From an uncultured Bacilli bacterium (lineage in GTDB: Bacteria > Bacillota_I > Bacilli_A > RF39 > UBA660): 7,616 nt of DNA. Location: positions 1 through 7,616 of the forward strand of contig CAKPMH010000043.1 in assembly GCA_934167935.1 (NCBI GenBank), written 5' to 3'. The position numbers and the translations under genes are program-made. Under the pieces are notes generated by a model. The model made no database searches and was not told the origin of the DNA. It saw only the letters and a list, made by a program, of their open reading frames with translations. Positions 1 to 6,734 of this stretch are shown here, in pieces. How positions within the stretch are numbered: the first letter of the stretch is position 1; the number at the start of each line of letters is the position of its first letter.

Positions 1-777
1 CCTAACCCCTGTAAATACCACATTCTTATCAAGTTTCAATCTTGAAACTTTCTCTTTGATGCTTTTCATAAGATGACCTTCGCCAAGCAACATGAGTTTG
101 CAATTTGGCTTTTCCCTTACAACATCTGCAAATACATCTATTAAAAATGTATGATTTTTCTGCGTATCAAAGCGACCTACATGCCCTATAAGGAATTCAT
201 CATCCCTGACACCATACAACTCCCTGATACGCTTGCGTTCTTCTTCATCAAAAGCAAACCTCTCCACTTCAATGGCATTATGCACAACGGTAAAAGGCTT
301 GTCCCCAAACAACCATCTGCCCGCAACGTCAGAACATGCCATTCTATGAGTAGCATACTTGTTTATATTCTTTCTTGCTTTCTCCAGGAAAAACAATTTA
401 AGAGGATTCGTCGATAGATGTTGAGTATTATGACTATGCGCTATGCGAACAGGAACGCCACATTCTTCCGCTATTTTCAGCACCCAAGCCCCCATGGCAT
501 CCATGTGGGTATGGATTATCTTATAGTCACCATTCGTTATAATTTTCTTTAGTCGATGCACATAAGTAAAGGGATGCGTACTTTTCCTTGGAAGCACAAA
601 GATTCGTCCTCCCATTTTCTTGATTTCCTCATCATAATACCCATACCCACCAGCATCATGAACAATAAAATCTATTTGGATCTTACTGCGGTCGAAATGA
701 CGATAATAATTCATCATGTATGACTCTATGCCACCACGATTCATCAGTCCGCCATTAACATATAGTATTCTGATCAT
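1..777 (-). CDS. GT4-type glycosyltransferase, C-terminus cut by window edge
   Basis: Seen: an open frame of 259 codons starts with ATG at 777 and runs off the left edge without a stop. The N-terminus MIRILYVNGG followed by NRGGIE (residues 13-18) is the usual opening of a GT-B fold, GT4 family transferase. IHTHMDAMGAW (88-98) and RIAHSHN (111-117) fit the acceptor-side domain, VVHNAIE (164-170) the interdomain region, and GHVGRFDTQKNH (198-209) with LLGEG (230-234) the start of the nucleotide-sugar-binding domain. About 100 to 120 residues are missing, including the expected E-x7-E motif. The start lies 2 bases after the stop of the FrhB-like gene, so the two are probably co-translated. Role, inferred: cytoplasmic or membrane-associated addition of a sugar from a nucleotide donor to the lipid-linked repeat unit; sugar and linkage cannot be predicted. 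Its G+C, about 40 to 48% in lines counted by eye, is higher than that of the upstream genes. Confidence 0.92.
   Translation of the reverse strand, partial: MIRILYVNGGLMNRGGIESYMMNYYRHFDRSKIQIDFIVHDAGGYGYYDEEIKKMGGRIFVLPRKSTHPFTYVHRLKKIITNGDYKIIHTHMDAMGAWVLKIAEECGVPVRIAHSHNTQHLSTNPLKLFFLEKARKNINKYATHRMACSDVAGRWLFGDKPFTVVHNAIEVERFAFDEEERKRIRELYGVRDDEFLIGHVGRFDTQKNHTFLIDVFADVVREKPNCKLMLLGEGHLMKSIKEKVSRLKLDKNVVFTGVR
31..50. repeat. 9-bp inverted repeat inside glycosyltransferase gene
   Basis: AAGTTTCAA (31-39) and TTGAAACTT (42-50) are perfect reverse complements separated by TC. The element is fully coding (around residues 243-249 of the glycosyltransferase) and has no T-tract typical of a terminator. 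It may be chance; no function is claimed. Confidence 0.6.
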
Positions 778-779
778 AA

Positions 780-2000
780 TTATTTTTGACAATTGAATGT
801 ACGGAATATTTTATTATAAGCCAATCCTATCAAAACTAATTTTTTAAAAGGAATCTTGCCCATAAACTTAAAAAACAATTTTCTAAATGGAGGACATTTT
901 ACTGCTTTTACTATACTAGGATTGTAGCTTAACACTTTCTGATAATCAACTTCGGAGAACGGAACCTTTAATTCGGACAAGAATTGGAGACCATGTTTAG
1001 TATTAACAATCAAACAAGAAACGCCATTAGAATCATATAACTCTGGATAAGTGTTTTTTACTCCCCAAAAGTCGCCCATAGTTATATCACTGAAACTTTT
1101 ATGCGCCTTATTTCTGCACTCATAGCAACTGGGCCTCAGATATAAATCATGAATGAAGCCCCGTAAATAAGGATTCTTGAATAAAGTCTCATTTATTTCA
1201 CGTTCTATGTATAGTGGAGATGAAACTGAATTTTTCTCGCTATCGCCTGTAGGCTCTGCGAGTTTGTAGTGGAGAACAAAACTGAATTTTTCCCATCCTA
1301 ATCTTTTATTTCTAAACTGAACGTCCTTTACAAGGACATTCCGCTTAGAAAAACAAGGACTACAAAAGAACGAAACTGTATTTTTCTCGCCTAAGGCGAG
1401 AGTTTCATTTAGATATTGTTGCCAAACTTTTGGACTTGGTACACCATGACAAATAAAATCTACACATAACAGATTCTGATAATTCTTTCTAAGAAAAAGC
1501 TTTAAGCCATGTATTTGGCAAGGAGTACCGACAAATAAAACGAGTTTTTCATTTTTCAAAAACCTTTCGACTTCTATGAACGAATCACCGATATAACTTT
1601 GAACATATTTACTCATTCTAAGTTTGTCCAAGTCTTTTATATTATCTACTTTTTCATGAACAACATTCCCTTTTTCATCAAAAGCAGCACCAAAGACAAC
1701 ACCACCATTGTTAATTACCTTTTCTGCCAAAACAGAGAAAGCCCCACCGGAAGAGGAATTTAACTGAATCTTTAAGTCTCCATGCTTTAGAGCATAAACC
1801 CATAGAGGTTTACTACTATTCCCGATATTTATCTGAGGATAAACTTTTTCGCATAAACCACAATGAATACAAGCTTCTTCATCAACATGCGGATACCAAA
1901 AACCTTCTTTGTCTTCAACCATCGATATACAATGTCGAGGACATTTTTGTACACAAGCATTGCAACCACAACAATCTACAGGATTTTCTACTTTTATCAT
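780..2000 (-). CDS. FrhB/FdhB-like ferredoxin-flavoprotein (coenzyme F420 hydrogenase/dehydrogenase beta-subunit family)
   Basis: Seen: 406 residues, ATG at 2000, TAA at 780. The N-terminal ferredoxin domain has C10-x2-C13-x2-C16-x3-C20-P, then C44-x2-C47-x2-C50-x3-Y54-P, where the last position is Tyr instead of the expected Cys. The FrhB-type body follows: SSSGGAF (82-88), GTPCQIHGLK (158-167), CHGVPSPKVW (184-193), FRNKRLGW (229-236), a CxxC at 292-295, and SDITMGDFWG (304-313). Known: the family contains flavin and Fe-S redox subunits, and members in polysaccharide loci usually sit beside pyruvyl-transferase-family genes. Their reaction is not established, and Bacteroidota are not known to make F420. 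The start overlaps the stop of the upstream pyruvyl-transferase-family gene in an ATGA arrangement. Inferred: a cytoplasmic redox partner or sugar-modifying enzyme for the polysaccharide. The region for residues 204-264 carries unusual internal DNA repeats (see the separate entries). Confidence 0.88.
   Translation of the reverse strand: MIKVENPVDCCGCNACVQKCPRHCISMVEDKEGFWYPHVDEEACIHCGLCEKVYPQINIGNSSKPLWVYALKHGDLKIQLNSSSGGAFSVLAEKVINNGGVVFGAAFDEKGNVVHEKVDNIKDLDKLRMSKYVQSYIGDSFIEVERFLKNEKLVLFVGTPCQIHGLKLFLRKNYQNLLCVDFICHGVPSPKVWQQYLNETLALGEKNTVSFFCSPCFSKRNVLVKDVQFRNKRLGWEKFSFVLHYKLAEPTGDSEKNSVSSPLYIEREINETLFKNPYLRGFIHDLYLRPSCYECRNKAHKSFSDITMGDFWGVKNTYPELYDSNGVSCLIVNTKHGLQFLSELKVPFSEVDYQKVLSYNPSIVKAVKCPPFRKLFFKFMGKIPFKKLVLIGLAYNKIFRTFNCQK
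1212..1236. repeat. Internal repeat copy A in FrhB-like gene
   Basis: Plus-strand TAGTGGAGA (1212-1220) and AAACTGAATTTTTC (1223-1236) recur in copy B at 1267-1292 with only a one-base length change between the two blocks. Here the segment encodes part of residues 254-264, including SEKNSVS. It is in the same reading frame as copy C (offset 150 bases) but in a different frame from copy B (offset 55 to 56 bases). Confidence 0.75.
1222..1265. repeat. Nested inverted repeat built on copy A
   Basis: AAACT (1223-1227) pairs with AGTTT (1261-1265), CTCGC (1236-1240) with GCGAG (1258-1262), and GCCT (1245-1248) with AGGC (1251-1254) around a GT loop. The outer and middle pairs share AG on the right arm, so both cannot be fully paired at once. 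An unpaired GAATTTTT lies on one side only. The layout matches the element on copy C. It is entirely coding. Confidence 0.6.
1267..1292. repeat. Internal repeat copy B in FrhB-like gene
   Basis: This copy contains the TAGTGGAGA and AAACTGAATTTTTC blocks shared with copy A, and matches copy C without gaps at 20 of 26 positions by hand count. It encodes WEKFSFVLHY (residues 236-245), directly after FRNKRLG, a stretch that looks typical of the family. B is therefore the best candidate for the ancestral copy. Confidence 0.75.
1361..1386. repeat. Internal repeat copy C in FrhB-like gene
   Basis: This is the third related segment, at 94 bases from copy B. It encodes GEKNTVSFFCS (residues 204-214), so its protein reading resembles copy A (EKNSVS) and not copy B. 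Confidence 0.65.
1372..1406. repeat. Nested inverted repeat built on copy C
   Basis: GAAACT (1372-1377) pairs with AGTTTC (1401-1406), and CTCGCC (1386-1391) pairs perfectly with GGCGAG (1395-1400) around a TAA loop. An unpaired GTATTTTT (1378-1385) lies on one side only. It is entirely coding (about residues 199-210) and therefore not a plausible terminator. Confidence 0.7.
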
Positions 2001-3043
2001 TTCAGACTAACCTTTAAATATGAAATGGATTGAGTTCTCTTTTTGTCTAAAATTTCTTCTACCTGTGACCAATTGATTGGTTTTTTATCAAATTTGACCA
2101 TATCTTTACCAATATATCTGTGTTGTAATCCCAACATATCCAGCAAGGACGAGATTCGAGCATTACCGCCAATAGTATTGCCCATAACATAAAAATCCTT
2201 ATGAAATAATATAGAGAACACACATCCATGAAAAGAATCGGTAATAACAATATCACTATAGAATATCAAAGACAACCACTCTTCTATTGTACCATTAGAA
2301 TTAAGATATTTCTTTATTGGGTTTCGTTCTACTTTTGAAACAAGCTGTTCCACATCATCTCCAATAATATTTTCGACTATCTTTTTATTTCTTTCATTTG
2401 CATAATCTAACAAATACACAAAGCAATGTCTCTTATCAGTCTTAAAAGGATTGGTACTTATAAATTTTTCATAATCAGATTTTTGAAGTAACATTGTTGG
2501 GTCTAAAACTTGTAAAGCATTCTTATATCCTAAATATTTGTCACTTAAACCTACCCCCGTGTTTTCTCGTACAGAGACAGCATCAAAATCCTTAATTAAA
2601 GCTTTTGCAATAGCAGTTTCTTTTTCCGTAAAATCCCAATAGTCGACACCAAAAGAAGCCGCATAAGCAATCTTTTTAATTTGAGCCTTTCCATCAGATT
2701 TCAGGAAGTATCTATAAACATTTTCTATTCTATTTACACCCATACAAGGTCGCCAAACTTGATCACTACCAACAATTAATGCAGAAATTTTATTCTTTGA
2801 CAATTCTATGGAGGAGAAAGTCTCTTGTAATGTAAGAAAATGAATATTGGTATTCACAAATTTATAAACTCCAGAGAAATTGTATAGTAGCCATTTCACA
2901 CTTTCTTTAAGAGTCTTTTTCTTTTGTCTAATAACGACAGTATCATATCCAAGACATGACACAGCTTGTTGCAAAGCGTAAGCTTGCAAGATTCCGCCAA
3001 AATTAAAATGTAATGGTAAGGTTACTATTCCTACTTTATTCAT
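1997..3043 (-). CDS. Polysaccharide pyruvyl transferase family protein
   Basis: Seen: 348 residues from ATG at 3043 to TGA at 1997. The opening MNKVGIVTLPLHFNFGG followed by ILQAYALQ is the characteristic N-terminus of this family (PF04230 type). VGSDQVW (91-97), YAASFG (127-132), VSVRE (156-160), DPT (181-183) and TDSFHG (268-273) follow in the usual order, in a GT-B-like fold. Start choice: an ATG at 3091 would add 16 residues not expected in the family and overlap the upstream gene by 56 bases; ATG 3043 leaves an 8-base overlap and puts the family motif at the N-terminus. Known: characterised members transfer pyruvate from phosphoenolpyruvate to a sugar as a ketal. Coupling by ATGA overlap to the FrhB-like gene suggests the two act on the same substrate, so simple pyruvylation is likely but not certain. 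Confidence 0.9.
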   Translation of the reverse strand: MNKVGIVTLPLHFNFGGILQAYALQQAVSCLGYDTVVIRQKKKTLKESVKWLLYNFSGVYKFVNTNIHFLTLQETFSSIELSKNKISALIVGSDQVWRPCMGVNRIENVYRYFLKSDGKAQIKKIAYAASFGVDYWDFTEKETAIAKALIKDFDAVSVRENTGVGLSDKYLGYKNALQVLDPTMLLQKSDYEKFISTNPFKTDKRHCFVYLLDYANERNKKIVENIIGDDVEQLVSKVERNPIKKYLNSNGTIEEWLSLIFYSDIVITDSFHGCVFSILFHKDFYVMGNTIGGNARISSLLDMLGLQHRYIGKDMVKFDKKPINWSQVEEILDKKRTQSISYLKVSLK

Positions 3044-4289
3044 CTTCCAATATTTTTTTAAGCTCAATAGCATACTTCTTGTGATATTCATCCCAAGTAT
3101 ATTTCAAAGCAGTCTGTCTTGCCTTCATTGACATTTCTGGAATTTTATCACGATTATTCAAAAACCAATCTATCTTTTCTTTAAGAGCATCCTCTGATAA
3201 TGCATCATAAACAATACCATTTTGATAATTTTCTATCGCGTCATCACCACCAGCCAAATTCGAAATTAAAACAGGTGTACCAGTGCTTAATGCCTCCAAG
3301 ATAACCATAGCAAAGCCTTCTCCTAATGAAGGAAGAACAAACACATCAGAAGTTTGATATTCTTTAGCCAATACATCACGTGTTACATAGCCCATGAAAT
3401 TTATATTTGATATATTTTTAAAAGTTCGATAAATATTATCATCTTCTTTATAGGCTCCTGCTAATGAAATTAATACCGTATCTTTATCATAAGTTGCAAG
3501 TATTTTTAATAAATGATGTAGTCCTTTACGATAAGAAATTTGTCCAACATAAATGAATTTTAAGGGCTTGTTATTTTTAAACTCTTTTGAGTAGAATTTA
3601 AACTTGGATATATCAACTCCATAAGGAACAATTATAATTTTCTCTTTTTCTACTCCACAGTACTCTAAACTACGGGCCACAACATTTGAAGGAGCAAAAA
3701 AGTAATCTACAAATTTCAGTTCGTTACGGATTACGTTCTCATACCTAGCTTTCCAAAGATACGCGTCTTCTTTATGAAAGCCATTATGATGATATTTATC
3801 CATATCTTTCTCAAAATTAACCTTCATAAAAGGTCTCATAGAAATAGAGACATCCATTATTGTCTTAATCTGAGGAGCATGTTTCTTTATGTATTCTGTT
3901 CCTTTTCTAGATATTCCGTCATACACTATGATTGCATCAACATTTTCTTTTACTGCGATTTTTGCGACTTTATCTGCGAAATAATTTGAAAGTGATAGAT
4001 TTAGATGAAAATACAATTTAGAGAGGAATGGAATTTTAGAAACTAAAAGAACTAGTAACCCCCACCACTCATATATTTGAATTACATCATCATCATTCAA
4101 ATATGGACAATTTCTTGTATTAGCCTTTTTAAGATTCTTACCACGAAGAAGGTTTTTAAACATATGAGTTAGAGAACCTTCCTTATCATAAACTGTTGTT
4201 ATGTATTTATAAAATACGCCGGCATCTTTTAATGCCTTTGCAGTTTCAAAAGAATGTTGTTTACCAGGATGTGCTAATAAGACTTTCAT
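3036..4289 (-). CDS. GT4-type glycosyltransferase, 417 residues
   Basis: Seen: ATG at 4289, TAA at 3036, full length for the family. The N-terminus MKVLLAHPGKQHS is a glycine-containing loop of the acceptor domain. VPYGVD (221-226) marks the interdomain region. FIYVGQISYRKGL (245-257), E324-x7-E332 in the GEGFAMVILE stretch, and GTPVLIS (337-343) form the donor-sugar-binding domain of retaining GT4 enzymes. No membrane helix is predicted by eye; two short hydrophobic stretches near residues 77-104 could contact the membrane, where the lipid-linked acceptor sits. Inferred role: addition of one sugar to the repeat unit; donor and linkage unknown. This is the only gene here preceded by a real gap (70 bases), and there is no clear ribosome-binding sequence before the ATG, as is common in Bacteroidota. 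Its end overlaps the pyruvyl-transferase-family gene by 8 bases. Confidence 0.92.
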   Translation of the reverse strand: MKVLLAHPGKQHSFETAKALKDAGVFYKYITTVYDKEGSLTHMFKNLLRGKNLKKANTRNCPYLNDDDVIQIYEWWGLLVLLVSKIPFLSKLYFHLNLSLSNYFADKVAKIAVKENVDAIIVYDGISRKGTEYIKKHAPQIKTIMDVSISMRPFMKVNFEKDMDKYHHNGFHKEDAYLWKARYENVIRNELKFVDYFFAPSNVVARSLEYCGVEKEKIIIVPYGVDISKFKFYSKEFKNNKPLKFIYVGQISYRKGLHHLLKILATYDKDTVLISLAGAYKEDDNIYRTFKNISNINFMGYVTRDVLAKEYQTSDVFVLPSLGEGFAMVILEALSTGTPVLISNLAGGDDAIENYQNGIVYDALSEDALKEKIDWFLNNRDKIPEMSMKARQTALKYTWDEYHKKYAIELKKILEDE

Positions 4290-4359
4290 AAAAATATAAA
4301 GTATTAAATATCAGTATAAATTGGGTTTGTTTTTTATTTTATAAAAACAGAAATAAAAT
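4290..4359. other. Only true intergenic gap in the window (70 bases)
   Basis: This very A+T-rich spacer lies between the polymerase stop and the next glycosyltransferase start. An 8-base A/T-only inverted repeat (4332-4339 with 4351-4358) is present but has no G-C pairs. A TACTTTAT stretch in the transcribed direction weakly resembles the Bacteroides -7 consensus TAnnTTTG, but no TTTG was found at a suitable upstream distance. No convincing promoter or terminator is assigned. Confidence 0.5.
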
Positions 4360-5745
4360 TTATTTTGAAATATTATATTGAAAATTGCTCTTTCTAAAAT
4401 ATTTTCTATATGCAAGTAGTGGAAAATACAAGAAAACAAATAAACTGAATAATTGTGCAATATACCCTCTATTAATAAACTGTATCATAAATCCGATAAA
4501 AATTGCATAACAAATAATTTTATATATAGAACAACTATTATAGAAATCTAACATTTTACGACAAATGACCCCTATAAAAAAAGAGAAGACAACAACGCCT
4601 AATGGTCCGAAATCAATGTAATACTCATATATATTAGGAAAAGACCGAGCCTCTCTTATTGCACTTGGACAAGATTTCAATAAAGCCACACCTGCTGGAA
4701 ACCCTGTTCCCTTCGGTTTGTCTGGCCATATATATCGAGGAATCCACATCACAACAAAAGGATAAACGAAACAAGCTTGTCCATAAAAATAATCTTCTTT
4801 TTCAGGATAAGTACCAACAACGCCATAATATGTTTGATAAATATTAAAGTTGCTTTCTAGAGTAGACGACATATTTTCTGAAGTAAATCCTTCAAAATCT
4901 GTTTGTTGGCCACTTCTTATTCCCCCTCGTACAGCACCTGTAAAAACAGAAAACAACAATAACACTATTACAATTAAAGCAACTTGCAATAATTTTATTT
5001 TTTTTCCCAACACTCTTGCTCTAGTGATAAGAAAGCCTAATACTATTATGTAAATAATGAATCTCCAACCATAAGTAAAGAACAAAGAAACTAAGAAATA
5101 TGACAATAACAATGGAATAAATTTGCGTTTTGAATAAATGCAAATAAATAACCAAGGTACTAGTAATAGATATGAAACATTAATCAAAAATTGCATATTA
5201 TCTTCCATGTACATAGCTTGACCTAATGTTCCAAATGTAAATATTCCTATTATGGTTTTGCCAGTACTTAAAGCATAAAAAATTGATATTAAATAGCAAA
5301 AAATAAAAATCACATAAGACTTTTTTAATATTGCTTTTTCGGTCTTTTGAGATAAAGCTTGTACTTTCTCTGGTTTTTGAATTTTATTTTTTGTAGCCAG
5401 ATATCCTATAGAAAATGCCAATAATGCAAAAACAACTATTATTGTTGCTCTTATACAAGATCCCATTACATTGTCATCAACACATAATGTGTCCTGAGCA
5501 TCTATCAAAAACAAAGGAGTAATAAAGAAAATGAAGAAATAAAAAACAAAATAGATGTGTATTGGATGAAAAAAATCAAATCTAATTTTATTGCATACAA
5601 ACCAATAAATACAAAAAGATATTGCATATGACACTATTAAGCATGTTTTTTCTGTTTCATACTGATAAGGACGTAAAGGCAATAAACAAAGTGTTGACAC
5701 AATCAATATCACCAAAAAAGTAATATTTAATTTAAATGTTCCCAT
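4360..5745 (-). CDS. wzy: Polytopic membrane protein, probable O-antigen/capsule repeat-unit polymerase (Wzy)
   Basis: Seen: 461 residues from ATG at 5745 to TAA at 4360, rich in Phe, Ile, Leu and Tyr, with about 10 to 12 hydrophobic segments (for example near residues 8-24, 37-51, 61-81, 99-116, 144-160, 186-205, 208-224, 228-242, 252-270, 325-337, 378-396, 408-424 and 428-446). VRGG (272-275) and, in the large hydrophilic loop, IPRYIWPDKP (335-344) are the kind of motif found in oligosaccharide repeat-unit polymerases. Known: Wzy joins undecaprenyl-linked repeats at the periplasmic face of the inner membrane. Wzy proteins diverge strongly, so the call rests on topology, the PRYIWPDKP loop and the setting among glycosyltransferases. 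Start choice: a TTG at 5754 is possible, but the ATG at 5745 forms a TAATG junction with the previous stop. A+T content is among the highest in the window. Alternative: another membrane protein such as a flippase, less likely because of the large loop. Confidence 0.82.
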   Translation of the reverse strand: MGTFKLNITFLVILIVSTLCLLPLRPYQYETEKTCLIVSYAISFCIYWFVCNKIRFDFFHPIHIYFVFYFFIFFITPLFLIDAQDTLCVDDNVMGSCIRATIIVVFALLAFSIGYLATKNKIQKPEKVQALSQKTEKAILKKSYVIFIFCYLISIFYALSTGKTIIGIFTFGTLGQAMYMEDNMQFLINVSYLLLVPWLFICIYSKRKFIPLLLSYFLVSLFFTYGWRFIIYIIVLGFLITRARVLGKKIKLLQVALIVIVLLLFSVFTGAVRGGIRSGQQTDFEGFTSENMSSTLESNFNIYQTYYGVVGTYPEKEDYFYGQACFVYPFVVMWIPRYIWPDKPKGTGFPAGVALLKSCPSAIREARSFPNIYEYYIDFGPLGVVVFSFFIGVICRKMLDFYNSCSIYKIICYAIFIGFMIQFINRGYIAQLFSLFVFLYFPLLAYRKYFRKSNFQYNISK

Positions 5746-6734
5746 TATTTGCAAGTTTTAAAAGATTTTAGATATTGCTTTGCTACATTCTCCAACTGCC
5801 GACTCATTAACCAAGATTCATCAATGATGGACTCATTTGACACAGATGCCATTAGTAAGCTTTCTGTCAAATCACAAGAGCTTCCATTTTTATACAACAA
5901 ACCGCATCCGTGCAAAGCCTCTTCTATGCCATCTCCATCCGCCCCAACAACAACACATCCACAAGCCAATCCTTCAAGAACAACAATTCCAAAAGCTTCA
6001 TAATATGGATGTGTAGAAGTTACAGCAAGAATTTTATGGCAATTCAGTATTTGAGCAATTTCATTAGATTTCTTCAAACCAAGAAAATTTATATCGTTAG
6101 AATATTTTGTACATTTGGCAAATGCCTCTATATTCTTACGCTCATCACTGTCACCAATCAGATTCAGTTTATAATCAGAATGAGTCCTCTCTTTAAAATC
6201 ATTAAATGCATCTATCAGCAGGTACGCTCCCTTGTCTCTATTTAATCTTCCAACAAAGACAATATCCTTTCGTTCTCCGAAATTAGTTTGCTTGAAGACT
6301 TCGTTATTATAGGCATTATATATCACATCAAATTTTTTAAGCCCATAACCTTTCGCCGTTGTTTCACTCACACATATATTATGTGCGAAGTAAGAGAATA
6401 ATTTCTTTATCTTTCCTTTTATTCCTGACTCCCAGCCAACTTGATGGTACACAATAAAGAATGGCTTTCTTAATATAAATAGCGGCCAGACATATTTTAA
6501 AGAAATGGCTTGATGTACATAAACATCACACGTTTTATATGCCTTAAAAGTTTCCCTTTTACTTGGATTTCTTAAAACAGTAAATGGAAAAGTACGAGAA
6601 TTATCATCAGGAGTATTCGTTATCACTGTAACTTGATGCCCCATCTTGACAAACTCATTGGCTAAATTTTCCGTAACTATTTCTATTCCACCTATAGATG
6701 GATAGAAATTTATCGATACCATGAGAATATTCAT
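5745..6734 (-). CDS. GT4-type glycosyltransferase, 329 residues
   Basis: Seen: ATG at 6734, TAA at 5745. The N-terminus MNILMVSINFYPSIGGIE has the GGIE loop and the family-typical Asn-Phe-Tyr-Pro run. FVGRLNRDKGAYLLIDAF (160-177) opens the donor domain; NFLGLKKSNEI (216-226), E246-x7-E254 within YEAFGIVVLEG, and a GCVVVGADGDGIEEAL stretch complete the retaining GT4 signature. At 329 residues it is shorter than many relatives (350 to 400) but both domains are present; the acceptor domain is compact. Inferred role: cytoplasmic addition of one sugar to the lipid-linked repeat; donor unknown. It overlaps the acyltransferase stop by four bases (ATGA) and shares one base with the polymerase start (TAATG). 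A GGAAAG stretch lies about 10 bases before the ATG, the nearest thing to a Shine-Dalgarno sequence in this window. Confidence 0.93.
   Translation of the reverse strand: MNILMVSINFYPSIGGIEIVTENLANEFVKMGHQVTVITNTPDDNSRTFPFTVLRNPSKRETFKAYKTCDVYVHQAISLKYVWPLFILRKPFFIVYHQVGWESGIKGKIKKLFSYFAHNICVSETTAKGYGLKKFDVIYNAYNNEVFKQTNFGERKDIVFVGRLNRDKGAYLLIDAFNDFKERTHSDYKLNLIGDSDERKNIEAFAKCTKYSNDINFLGLKKSNEIAQILNCHKILAVTSTHPYYEAFGIVVLEGLACGCVVVGADGDGIEEALHGCGLLYKNGSSCDLTESLLMASVSNESIIDESWLMSRQLENVAKQYLKSFKTCK

Noticed and set aside
151..417. Plus-strand open frames (151-417, 3774-3989, 4659-5053, 5749-6245, 6912-7196)
   Set aside because: Each lies antisense to a well-supported gene with family motifs, has no recognisable domain and reads as low-complexity shadow protein.
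1372..1406. Hairpin at 1372-1406 as a transcription terminator
   Set aside because: It lies in the middle of an intact coding frame; on the transcribed strand an A-run, not a U-run, follows the stem.
780..2000. True F420-dependent hydrogenase or dehydrogenase subunit
   Set aside because: No alpha or gamma hydrogenase subunits are nearby, the setting is a polysaccharide locus, and the inferred host group is not known to make F420; only the family name applies.
2059..2256. 65-residue minus-strand open frame inside the pyruvyl-transferase-family gene
   Set aside because: It is fully contained in the real gene in another frame and has no protein features of its own.
3044..3091. Upstream ATG at 3091 as the start of the pyruvyl-transferase-family gene
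   Set aside because: It would place 16 atypical residues before the conserved N-terminal motif and overlap the previous gene by 56 bases; ATG at 3043 fits better.
4332..4358. Inverted repeat in the 70-base gap as an intrinsic terminator
   Set aside because: The 8-base stem is only A-T pairs with an 11-base loop, expected by chance in such A+T-rich DNA, and the downstream genes continue in the same direction.
5746..5754. TTG at 5754 as the polymerase start
   Set aside because: An ATG three codons later overlaps the preceding stop as TAATG, a common coupled arrangement, and needs no alternative start codon.
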